DNA of 33,319 nucleotides from Mitsuokella jalaludinii DSM 13811 (lineage in GTDB: Bacteria > Bacillota > Negativicutes > Selenomonadales > Selenomonadaceae), in contig NZ_JNKR01000020.1 in NCBI RefSeq assembly GCF_000702905.1, positions 1-33,319 on the forward strand, given 5' to 3'. The notes under the pieces are model-generated. The model saw only the letters and a list, made by a program, of their open reading frames with translations. It had not been told where the DNA came from and made no database searches. Made by a program: the position numbers and the translations under genes. Positions 1-6,295 of the stretch are shown here, one piece after another. How positions within the stretch are numbered: the first letter of the stretch is position 1; the number at the start of each line of letters is the position of its first letter.

Positions 1-326
1 TGGCGAAACTTTGACTTACATGGATTTTCCTACTGAGCATTGGAGTCGGATCCGCACGAATAACTTGACGGAACGAGTAAATCGCGAGATACGCCGCCGT
101 ACAAGGGCCATTGGTGCATTTCCTGATGGCAACAGTGCGCTGATGCTCGTCTGTGCCAGACTTCGCCATGTTGCCGCCTCAGAATGGGGCTCAAAACGCT
201 ATATGGACATGGAGCATCTATTCAAGATGGAAATTGAGCAGCCAGCTGACGAGGAAAATCCATACATCTGATGCCGATATTTACTGGCGGATGAAATGAA
301 TTTGCGAAAGAATCTTGACACTACCC
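1..326 (+). mobile_element. Right end of an IS256-family insertion sequence
   Basis: The window opens inside this element. It contains the transposase C-terminus (stop at 271) and a short noncoding tail. The likely outer end is at about 326, in the motif TTGACACTACCC (315-326), which resembles the terminal repeats of IS256-family elements from memory. Immediately beyond it an open reading frame resumes without its own start, which supports this boundary. The left end and target duplication lie outside the window, so the exact border is inferred. Confidence 0.65.
2..271 (+). CDS. IS256-family transposase, C-terminal fragment (partial at window edge)
   Basis: The reading frame is open from the window edge to a stop at 271, so this is the last ~89 residues of a longer protein. 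The segment HWSRIRTNNLTERVNREIRR followed by a conserved RTRAIGAFPDG stretch is typical of the C-terminus of mutator-type (IS256) DDE transposases, just after the catalytic glutamate region. The protein would cut and join the ends of its own element. The catalytic DDE residues are upstream of the window, so integrity cannot be judged. A TTG at 11 is not a real start, because the frame continues upstream of it. Confidence 0.85.
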   Translation, partial: GETLTYMDFPTEHWSRIRTNNLTERVNREIRRRTRAIGAFPDGNSALMLVCARLRHVAASEWGSKRYMDMEHLFKMEIEQPADEENPYI

Positions 327-372
327 ATACATCCATGAATCAACGGATGATCAGATTGCAGCATTTTATGAA

Positions 373-1248
373 ATGCTTAAGATTTTTTGTTCATCCGGTA
401 TGGTAAGAGTATCAGAAGGTTCATTTTTTTCGACTAACTATAAAGTGAAAAATGAATATTTTACTACTATTTCCTTGTCGAATGAGGTGTCGCCTACTGT
501 TAATATCATAATAGATACTGAAAACGTAGATGAAACATATAGAGAGGGAGATTTATTAGACTCTGAAAGATACAAACAAAAGGATGTTTCATATAAGTGG
601 GAGGAAATAAAGGACTATTTTGTAACACTATCGTTATTGGATATGGAGTTGCTCCATGGTCAAGAGATTAATCGGTATGCTGTTAAAGATGATTCATTAT
701 TTACGGCTTGTGAGAATTTAGATATTGGGGCGATAAAATCTGCTATTCAAGATGGAGCTAATATATTCGCTTTAAATAAAGACGGAGAATCGCCAATTTA
801 TAAATGTGTGGAAGCAATACAAGATTTTTACTTAGATGAACTTGATGTCTTTGGAAAATCAGAACTAAAATCAAGGATATCAAAAATGAAAGAATGTATT
901 GATTATTTGATCAGTCAAGGGGCAGATATAAATTCATATGGATTTGGGTGCTTGTGTTCACCACTATGTGAATCTGAAGATATATGTGATGTAGGTGTCA
1001 TGGAGTTCCTGCTTAATCGAGGGGCAAATCCAAATTACAATACAAATTTTGAGGATATGTGTATTATGCGTGATGAATGGTATATTAAATCGTCAGTATT
1101 AAGCATGGTATCAGATTCGATTTCTGTTTATGGTGAGGAGTATAGTGAAGTTCAAGAGAAACTCCTATTGTCACATGGTGCTCAGATGTATATCGATGGA
1201 TTTAACCCGGAAACCGGAACTATGGAGGAAAACTATGTCAGAGTATAA
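373..1248 (+). CDS. Ankyrin-repeat protein, 5'-truncated by an IS256 insertion
   Basis: A 291-residue product is readable from ATG 373, but the same frame is open back to a stop at 316-318. The upstream codons (HESTDDQIAAFYEMLK) read like normal protein, so the native gene probably began further upstream and was cut by the IS256 element ending near 326. No convincing ribosome-binding site precedes 373. Ankyrin-like repeats are visible at about residues 107-139 (ending in DGANIF), 172-190 (ISQGADIN), 205-225 (LNRGANPNYN) and 258-273 (LLSHGAQ). Ankyrin repeats mediate protein-protein contacts; no enzymatic domain is seen. The gene overlaps the next one by 14 bp, so they were probably co-translated. 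Base composition is far more AT-rich than the housekeeping genes, suggesting transfer. A role as an immunity or effector-associated protein is only a guess. Confidence 0.7.
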   Translation: MLKIFCSSGMVRVSEGSFFSTNYKVKNEYFTTISLSNEVSPTVNIIIDTENVDETYREGDLLDSERYKQKDVSYKWEEIKDYFVTLSLLDMELLHGQEINRYAVKDDSLFTACENLDIGAIKSAIQDGANIFALNKDGESPIYKCVEAIQDFYLDELDVFGKSELKSRISKMKECIDYLISQGADINSYGFGCLCSPLCESEDICDVGVMEFLLNRGANPNYNTNFEDMCIMRDEWYIKSSVLSMVSDSISVYGEEYSEVQEKLLLSHGAQMYIDGFNPETGTMEENYVRV

Positions 1249-2221
1249 TATTGCTAGGGATGTGTTGGAATTTCGGCTGACTGGCTATCGTTATGGTCCA
1301 GACAGCTTTCCAATGGCAGCAGTTGAAATATATATCAACGGAGAGAACTTTAGAGAAAAAGTATGCAAGCAAGAACTTCCGTTTGCAAAGAGAGAAGGGA
1401 ATCCTGAAATAGCAGGACACGCTCCAATTACTCCGATGGACCTTTATCAGTCACTACACAATGATTATGCTGAGGAGGAATGCGTTTCAATTTTTGGGTG
1501 TGGCTGTGGGGTGATTGATTGTTGGCCATTAAATGTCGCTATTGAAGTAGGAAAAAATGTAGTAACCTGGTACGGATTCAATATGTATCATCGTAAGAAC
1601 TGGGATTATAGTGGCCTGGGGAGTTTTGTCTTTCGCAAACAACAATATTGGAGTGAAGTGGATAAGCTGCTTGAGCTTGAAGAGCAGGGAAAAATTTTGT
1701 TTAAGAACTTTTCTGTTTCTTTTGATGTAGAAAAAAATGGTTGGGTTAAAATGAATTTGCGCCTATCAGATGATCAATTCTATTTGCGTCTGTCCTATCT
1801 TTATTCGCCATTTGATGATATCCTTAAAATGATAAAGAACATTGAAAACGGCAGCACGGCTGAAGAAATTTACATTGATGAAGAAGGCGTTGGAGCGACA
1901 CTTTCAGTGCAATCTACAAGCAACTATCTTGAGTTGGATATATCCGTAGATGTTCATAATGCGGGTGATATACCAGATGATCATTATAAATGCAGAACTA
2001 AAAGAGAAGTATTCATATATGCTTTTCGTTGGGCTTTCATGGAACTGGAAGATGAAGGCTTTGACCCCAATTATTGGGACCAGCATGATGAAGGATATGA
2101 ATACGGCGAGGATGAAACTAACCCAAGGGAGACCAACACGTCTTTTTGGGAGGAACCATGGTTTGATTATCTGCAGAATGACATTGTAGATTATAATCCA
2201 TTTCAAATTTTGCATACCTGA
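1235..2221 (+). CDS. Hypothetical acidic protein, possible polymorphic-toxin immunity protein
   Basis: The product is 328 residues, starting at ATG 1235 behind a good GGAGG (1224-1228). An earlier in-frame start at 1130 would lie deep inside the upstream gene and is rejected. The protein is acidic, aromatic-rich and has no signal peptide or membrane segment. A cysteine cluster (C83, C89, C91, C96; GCGCGVIDCWP) is followed by VVTWYGFNMYHRKNW, resembling small families often found beside secreted-toxin or immunity genes; I do not recognise a named family. The C-terminus is very acidic and tryptophan/tyrosine-rich. It is translationally coupled (14-bp overlap) to the ankyrin gene and shares its AT-rich composition, so the pair is probably a remnant of an acquired cassette. 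Confidence 0.6.
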   Translation: MSEYNIARDVLEFRLTGYRYGPDSFPMAAVEIYINGENFREKVCKQELPFAKREGNPEIAGHAPITPMDLYQSLHNDYAEEECVSIFGCGCGVIDCWPLNVAIEVGKNVVTWYGFNMYHRKNWDYSGLGSFVFRKQQYWSEVDKLLELEEQGKILFKNFSVSFDVEKNGWVKMNLRLSDDQFYLRLSYLYSPFDDILKMIKNIENGSTAEEIYIDEEGVGATLSVQSTSNYLELDISVDVHNAGDIPDDHYKCRTKREVFIYAFRWAFMELEDEGFDPNYWDQHDEGYEYGEDETNPRETNTSFWEEPWFDYLQNDIVDYNPFQILHT

Positions 2222-2224
2222 AAA

Positions 2225-2256
2225 CCTTATAAGATAAGGCTCTATCAGATTTTTAA
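2225..2256 (+). terminator. Weak terminator-like hairpin
   Basis: CCTTAT (2225-2230) pairs with ATAAGG (2234-2239) around a 3-nt loop, four bases after the upstream stop codon. The T-run (2251-2255) lies about 11 bases beyond the stem, so termination would be inefficient. Confidence 0.3.
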
Positions 2257-2283
2257 GCATCTTTCTCGCATGAGGAGCGTGGA

Positions 2284-2453
2284 GTCAACTACCCACGACT
2301 GAAGTCGCGAGCTTGAGGGAATCTTGCGACACCTCAATTTGCTTAGATAGGCCAAGCTTACTGCACTCGCAGTCCTGCGAGATAGAGCAGAGGCTCGGCA
2401 ATTACCAAAGCCATTAACGTCCGCAAGTTGCCAAACGGACGGATGCAGTTGCA
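2284..2453 (-). ncRNA. Candidate omega RNA (reRNA) of TnpB copy A
   Basis: TnpB nucleases use a guide RNA made from the 3' end of the tnpB transcript through the element's right end into flanking DNA. Here about 170 noncoding bases after the tnpB stop are conserved with the second copy (roughly a dozen differences plus one length change). They keep two clear hairpins: CTCGCAG/CTGCGAG (near 2367-2383) and the terminal CGCGACTTCAGTCG-type palindrome near 2294-2309. In the terminal stem an A/G difference at 2295 keeps pairing (G-U versus G-C). The guide would come from bases just below 2284. The 5' end is not defined and probably overlaps the tnpB 3' end. Confidence 0.5.
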
Positions 2454-3722
2454 TCAATGCATGGATGCGAGCTTTGCTTTGGCTCGCGCTAGGATGTTCT
2501 TGGCCGCATTCACGTCGCGAATGTGGTGTATCCCACATTTCGGGCAGATCCACTCGCGGTCCTTGAGCGTCAGTTTCTCTTTGCCGCTCATGATATGGCC
2601 ACAAGCGTGGCAGGTTTGCGTCGTATTCCGCGGGTCGACGGTGACGAAGTTTTTGCCATACAGTGCGGCCTTATAGGTTAGCATACCAAGGAACATCCGC
2701 CAGCCGTTGTCTTGGATGCTCATGGCCAAGGCATGGTTCTTCAGCAAGTTCCGGCTCCGCAGTTCTTCTGCTGCGACCAGATCGTGGTTCTTGATCAGTA
2801 TCGTGGAAGTGCGGTGCAGGAAATCCTTGCGGCGTTGCATGACTTGTGCCGTGAGCTTGGCGACGAGCAGACGCTGTTTTTCGACGTTCTTTGCCTCGCG
2901 GAGTGGGCGATGCTCTTTCTTGGCACGGACAATCCGACGGCTCAGTTTGCGCTGTGCGTTGGCCAGTCGGCGTTTCTGCCTGCGGTAATAGCGCGGATTG
3001 GCCAAGATTTCGCCGTTCGAGTCGGCATAGAAGTTCTCGATGTTCAGGTCGATGCCAATCTCTGCCTTTGTTTTCGGACAGGCTTTTATGAATGGCTCAT
3101 CGGAGCCAAGCTGGAATGACGCAAAATAGCGGTGCAGACCGTCCTTTGTGATGGTAATTGTACCGATGCGGACTTCCTTCATGGCGAAAAGCCGGCCCAG
3201 CATTTTACATGAGCCTTGGAAGCGGATGCGCTTGAGCTTGGGCAGCATCAGGTGATGCTTGTCGAGGAAGCGGGCATTGCTGGTGAACAGAGAGATCTTC
3301 GTGTCCTTGCCGTAATGTGGATTCGTCTGATACGACTCGACAGACGATTTCTTATGGAAGTTCGGCACGCCAGCATGATGAACGGTGCGGAACTGCTTCC
3401 AAGCACGCTGGTAGTTCTGCCGTGCATTGGCAATGCTAAGTGAATCGATGTCACTGTGGCGAAGCCACGGATAACGGTCTTTCAGCGCCGTTACAGTGCT
3501 GATTCGTTCGCGCAGTGCCTCGATGCGCTTCTCGATGAAGTCGATGTAGATGCTCCGTTTGCCGAACTGAGCAATCTCCTTGTTCACAGCGACATGTTCA
3601 TTGTAGACGCAGCGCGCCGCATCCGCATTGCGCTGGATCGTCTTTTTCTGTTGCTGGCTGGGGTAGATGCGGACTTTCAGGCCGTAATGGTAGGCATAAT
3701 CCACCATCTTCTTCTGTTCCAT
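2454..3722 (-). CDS. tnpB: RNA-guided endonuclease TnpB (IS200/IS605 OrfB family)
   Basis: The product is 422 residues. The start at 3722 (MEQKKMVDYAYHYG) sits behind an excellent AAGGAGGTGAATGAA. A start 18 codons upstream would lie before this ribosome-binding site and is rejected. The N-terminal helix-turn-helix domain spans about 10-60. The RuvC-like nuclease has candidate catalytic residues D225 (GIDLN), E319 (VAAEEL) and D403 (IRDVNAAKN). A four-cysteine zinc ribbon is present at C371/C374 and C393/C396. All key residues are retained, so an active RNA-guided nuclease that helps the element persist at its target site is plausible. It has its own promoter and no adjacent TnpA. It is an ancestor-type relative of Cas12 by family knowledge. 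Confidence 0.93.
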   Translation of the reverse strand: MEQKKMVDYAYHYGLKVRIYPSQQQKKTIQRNADAARCVYNEHVAVNKEIAQFGKRSIYIDFIEKRIEALRERISTVTALKDRYPWLRHSDIDSLSIANARQNYQRAWKQFRTVHHAGVPNFHKKSSVESYQTNPHYGKDTKISLFTSNARFLDKHHLMLPKLKRIRFQGSCKMLGRLFAMKEVRIGTITITKDGLHRYFASFQLGSDEPFIKACPKTKAEIGIDLNIENFYADSNGEILANPRYYRRQKRRLANAQRKLSRRIVRAKKEHRPLREAKNVEKQRLLVAKLTAQVMQRRKDFLHRTSTILIKNHDLVAAEELRSRNLLKNHALAMSIQDNGWRMFLGMLTYKAALYGKNFVTVDPRNTTQTCHACGHIMSGKEKLTLKDREWICPKCGIHHIRDVNAAKNILARAKAKLASMH

Positions 3723-3746
3723 TTCATTCACCTCCTTCCTGCTTCT

Positions 3747-3776
3747 ATTATACAAGTACATGTTCATCAGCTTCAA
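3747..3776 (-). promoter_or_regulatory. Promoter for tnpB
   Basis: Read on the minus strand, TTGAAG (3771-3776) and a perfect TATAAT (3747-3752) are separated by 18 bases. The -10 lies about 25 bases upstream of the tnpB start and its strong Shine-Dalgarno. Confidence 0.6.
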
Positions 3777-3862
3777 GCACGAGAAATTCTAGGGGCGCTC
3801 ATATCCTTTCTGAAGTGAGAAGATTATTGGCCGTATCGTATTTTTATTGAATCGCTGAATCA

Positions 3863-3916
3863 AAAAACGAGACTGTAGACCAGATGCTATTGCATCCAGG
3901 GTACAGTCTCGTTTTT
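3863..3916 (-). terminator. Intrinsic terminator after the CNNM/CBS gene
   Basis: A long stem is formed by AAAACGAGACTGTA and TACAGTCTCGTTTT, with T-rich sequence on either side, so it can work in both directions. On the minus strand it lies 13 bases after the stop codon at 3930. It also insulates that gene from the TnpB element. Confidence 0.85.
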
Positions 3917-3929
3917 GTTTTAAGGTGAT

Positions 3930-5276
3930 TTACTTGTCGCTGTCTTTTTTGGCATCAGACGGCGCTGCGGGGGCAGCGTCGGTGTTTTCCTCGCGGGTGA
4001 CGAGGATTTTGTCGATGCGGGCGCGGTCCATGTCGACGACTTCGAAGGTGAAGCCGTTCCACTCACATTTCTCGGCGACTTTTGGGATGTAGCCGAAGTA
4101 GGAGGTCAAGAAGCCGCCCATGGTCTGGTAGTGGTCGTGGTCTTCGTCGGGGAGCTCGGCGATGTCGAAGCGCTCTTTGAAGTCGTCGATGGAGCAGAGG
4201 CCGTCGACGTACCAGGAGTGCTCGTCGCGTGGGGTGAACTGGATTGGGTCAGGCTCGACGTTGGACATGGAGTCGCCGATGATCTCCTGCAGGATGTCGC
4301 TGAGGGTGATGAAGCCGACGACGCCGCCGTACTCGTCGAGGACCATGGCCTCGTGGATGCCGGTATCGCGGAACTTGGCGAGCACGCGGAAGGTCTCCAT
4401 CGAGCGCGGCACGAACATGGGCTTGCGGATGTACTGCGCGAGGTCGAGGGACTTGCGCTCGAGCGAGGCGTTGAGGAGGTCCTTGGCGTAGAGCACGCCG
4501 CAGAAGTCGTCGAGATTCTCGCGGCCGACGGGGAAGACGTTCTGCGGATGTTCGCGGATGATGCGCAGGTTGTGGCGCAGGGAGTCGGTCAGGTCGAGCC
4601 AGAGCATCTGGGTGCGCGGCGTCATCAGGGAGTAGGCGGTCTGGTCGCTCATGTGGAAGATGCGGTCGACCATGGCCTGCTCGGATTTCTCGAAGGTGCC
4701 GTCCTCGGTGCCCTGCTCGATGAGGTCCTTGACCTCGTCTTCGGTGACGGTGTCCTCGACGTGCGGGTTGATGCCGAGCAGCAGGAGGACGCCGCCCGCA
4801 GAGCCGGACAGGAAGCGGATGAAGGGGCGCGCGAGGCGCGTAAGCCTTGCGACGATGCCATGGTACTTCATGAGCATGTGCTCAGGGTTCTGTGCGGCCT
4901 TCTTCTTCGGCAGGAATTCGCTGAAGAGCAGGGTGATGTACGTCACGACGACGATGCTGAAGAGCATGGCAATCGTCGTGGCATGCGGCAGGAAGGCGAT
5001 GAAGCTGGCGAGGTACGGCGCGATGAAGGCGCCGGTGCAGATGCCCATGAGGATGCCAGTCAGCGTGATGCCGACCTGGACGAGCGAGAGCGGCGCTTCG
5101 ACGTTCTCGAGCAGGCCGAGCGCTGCCTCGGCATCTTGATTGCCGTCTTCGGCGAGCTTCTCGAGCCGTCCGCGGTGGCTCTCTGTGAGGGCCGTCTCGA
5201 TGAGCGAGAAAAAGGCGTTAGCCAGCAGCAGTAACAGGAGTAAGACGAGCAATAGGCCCGCGTCAGTATTGTCCAA
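3930..5276 (-). CDS. CNNM/CorC-type membrane protein with CBS domain pair (hemolysin C-like)
   Basis: The product is 448 residues. The N-terminal DUF21/CNNM transmembrane domain (about 1-170) begins with a leucine-rich helix and has further hydrophobic segments near 65-90, 98-118 and 155-170. It is followed by two CBS domains (about 205-325; second CBS with MVLDEYGGVVGFITLSDILQ) and a C-terminal CorC_HlyC domain (about 350-430; DHYQTMGGFLTSYFGYIP). Family members are inner-membrane proteins linked to Mg2+/Co2+ efflux or homeostasis, with CBS domains sensing adenine nucleotides; the substrate here is not shown. The best start in this frame is TTG at 5276, preceded at a rather long distance by AAAGGA. 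It has its own promoter and terminator, so it appears monocistronic. The C-terminal tail is low-complexity (Ala/Asp/Lys). Confidence 0.88.
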   Translation of the reverse strand: MDNTDAGLLLVLLLLLLLANAFFSLIETALTESHRGRLEKLAEDGNQDAEAALGLLENVEAPLSLVQVGITLTGILMGICTGAFIAPYLASFIAFLPHATTIAMLFSIVVVTYITLLFSEFLPKKKAAQNPEHMLMKYHGIVARLTRLARPFIRFLSGSAGGVLLLLGINPHVEDTVTEDEVKDLIEQGTEDGTFEKSEQAMVDRIFHMSDQTAYSLMTPRTQMLWLDLTDSLRHNLRIIREHPQNVFPVGRENLDDFCGVLYAKDLLNASLERKSLDLAQYIRKPMFVPRSMETFRVLAKFRDTGIHEAMVLDEYGGVVGFITLSDILQEIIGDSMSNVEPDPIQFTPRDEHSWYVDGLCSIDDFKERFDIAELPDEDHDHYQTMGGFLTSYFGYIPKVAEKCEWNGFTFEVVDMDRARIDKILVTREENTDAAPAAPSDAKKDSDK

Positions 5277-5331
5277 AAATGATACACATCCTTTGCTAAA
5301 GATACATACAGATTGTAAACTATTTTCCTAT

Positions 5332-5360
5332 AATATAGCATAACCATGGCGTTTTGTCAC
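5332..5360 (-). promoter_or_regulatory. Promoter for the CNNM/CBS gene
   Basis: On the minus strand GTGACA (5355-5360) is separated by 17 bases from TATATT (5332-5337). A TG one base before the -10 gives an extended -10. It lies about 55 bases upstream of the TTG start. Confidence 0.6.
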
Positions 5361-5385
5361 ATATGGCGCGGGCTCTGGGAGTGGC

Positions 5386-5970
5386 TCAGTCGTCATACCA
5401 GGGGCCGTTGCCGATGACGATGCCGCCGTGCAGGGTCACGGGCGTGGAGCTGCCGACTTTTGTCGGCATGCGCGTCGTGAGCTTGTAGGGCGTGTCGACA
5501 AGCCAGGCCGTCACGAGCACCGCGTCGTCCTTGATCTTGCGGTAGGCCTTGCGGTCGAGCTCGGCCGTGTAGACCTCGCTCTTGTGGGCGGCGACGGAAG
5601 AGCTCGTCAGGGCCTGCGTGAAGGCCATGCCGTCCGACCGGCGGTAGAGCGTCTTGCCATTCTTGTCGAGGATGGCGAAGTCGTAGACCTGCCCGTCGCG
5701 GTGGGCGACGGAGTAGTCGCTGTCGCCGTCATTCGTGACTTTTAGCTCCATGACGAGCCGGCCGTGCTTCTCCTCGACGGTCAGCTCCTCGACAATGCTG
5801 TCGAAGCTGAAGGCCGCGTACGACGGCACAATCTCGCTGCTGTGCGAGCCCGAGGTCGGGAACGAGACGCCGATGCCCGTGCCAAACGAGGCAGAGGCCA
5901 CCGGCATCGCGGACAGGGGGACAGCAAAGGCTGTGAGCGCAAGCGCGGGGATAAGGGCATATCTTTTCAT
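5386..5970 (-). CDS. Secreted BsuPI-domain protein (putative proteinase inhibitor)
   Basis: The product is 194 residues from ATG 5970, chosen because CAGGAG lies just upstream and a clean signal peptide follows (MKRYALIPALALTAFAVPLS, ending near SASA, residues 25-28). A longer reading frame upstream has no ribosome-binding site. The mature part carries a BsuPI-type beta-sandwich: a LVMELKVTNDGDSDY strand, VYDFAILDKNGKTLYRRSDG, then MAFTQALTSSSVAAHKSEVY. These are typical of the intracellular proteinase inhibitor family of Bacillus, here in an exported form. The protein would act outside the cytoplasmic membrane; its target protease is unknown. It is divergent from the ureide operon and has its own promoter. 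Confidence 0.75.
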   Translation of the reverse strand: MKRYALIPALALTAFAVPLSAMPVASASFGTGIGVSFPTSGSHSSEIVPSYAAFSFDSIVEELTVEEKHGRLVMELKVTNDGDSDYSVAHRDGQVYDFAILDKNGKTLYRRSDGMAFTQALTSSSVAAHKSEVYTAELDRKAYRKIKDDAVLVTAWLVDTPYKLTTRMPTKVGSSTPVTLHGGIVIGNGPWYDD

Positions 5971-6021
5971 GGTAATCACTCCTGATTCTGTCAGTCGTTC
6001 TAGATTGGTATCGTTGGTTCT

Positions 6022-6051
6022 ATTGTACCATGTCATGTTAGAATTAGGCAA
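6022..6051 (-). promoter_or_regulatory. Promoter for the BsuPI-domain gene
   Basis: On the minus strand TTGCCT (6046-6051) and TACAAT (6022-6027) are separated by 18 bases, about 50 bases upstream of the start codon at 5970. Confidence 0.6.
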
Positions 6052-6123
6052 AAGATGTTCCTTGCATGTATGGGGACTCAAACGGCAAAGATTCGTTCAA
6101 AGATTCATGGCTTGATTTCGATA

Positions 6124-6148
6124 GTATACAATATGCCTAATTGTATAC
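6124..6148. promoter_or_regulatory. Inverted-repeat operator upstream of the ureide operon
   Basis: GTATACAAT (6124-6132) is a perfect inverted repeat of ATTGTATAC (6140-6148) with a 7-base spacer. Arms and spacer give half-site centres on the same face of the helix, as expected for a dimeric regulator. It lies upstream of the operon -35 (6172), a position typical of an activator site. The likely binder is the PucR-type regulator at 18185-19768, although TTGTATAC-type sites are also used by GntR-family proteins. Confidence 0.6.
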
Positions 6149-6171
6149 AGCTAAAATATGCAGTGTGTATA

Positions 6172-6200
6172 TTGTTAAAGGAGCGCATTCCCGCTATACT
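6172..6200 (+). promoter_or_regulatory. Promoter of the ureide operon
   Basis: TTGTTA (6172-6177) and TATACT (6195-6200) are separated by exactly 17 bases. Transcription would start near 6207, giving a leader of about 90 nt before the first gene. Confidence 0.7.
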
Positions 6201-6229
6201 GTAACCATAAAAGGCGATATGAAATATGC

Positions 6230-6270
6230 AGCGGCGCATTAGTAAAGTAAAATGTTACTCGTGCGCCGCT
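6230..6270 (+). promoter_or_regulatory. Leader hairpin before the ureide operon
   Basis: AGCGGCGCA (6230-6238) pairs perfectly with TGCGCCGCT (6262-6270). An inner stem AGTAA/TTACT (6241-6245, 6255-6259) closes a 9-nt loop. It is followed by TTTGTCTATTT and then the AGGAGG (6281-6286) of the first gene. It could be an attenuator-like terminator or an mRNA-stabilising stem; the U-tract is imperfect. Confidence 0.5.
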
Positions 6271-6295
6271 TTGTCTATTTAGGAGGTACGATTTT

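Larger units (their letters stand above)
2284..3800 (-). mobile_element. IS200/IS605-type element carrying only TnpB (IS1341-like), copy A
   Basis: The element contains a full TnpB gene on the minus strand and no TnpA transposase. Its right end is set at 2284, because the sequence shared with the second copy (32989-33319) starts exactly at GTCAACTACCC there and the flanks differ beyond it. Just inside is the subterminal palindrome typical of these ends (GCGACTTCAGTCG read on the minus strand). The left end lies upstream of the promoter, somewhere in about 3777-3830, and cannot be fixed without another copy. Without TnpA the element would need a transposase supplied in trans. Confidence 0.75.

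Noticed and set aside
261-333. CCATACATC occurring twice (261-270 area and 325-333) near the IS256 end
   Set aside because: One copy is inside the transposase coding sequence, so it is not a target duplication; probably chance.
1904-2260. Minus-strand open frame of 118 codons with hydrophobic stretches
   Set aside because: It lies opposite the unknown acidic protein; hydrophobic residues arise from the complement of acidic codons, and no promoter or ribosome-binding site is present.
4131-5234. Long plus-strand open frame (367 codons) opposite the CNNM/CBS gene
   Set aside because: It is a mirror of a GC-rich gene: composition dominated by Glu, Val, Asp, Ala, Arg with no domain. The opposite strand encodes a clear conserved protein with promoter and terminator.
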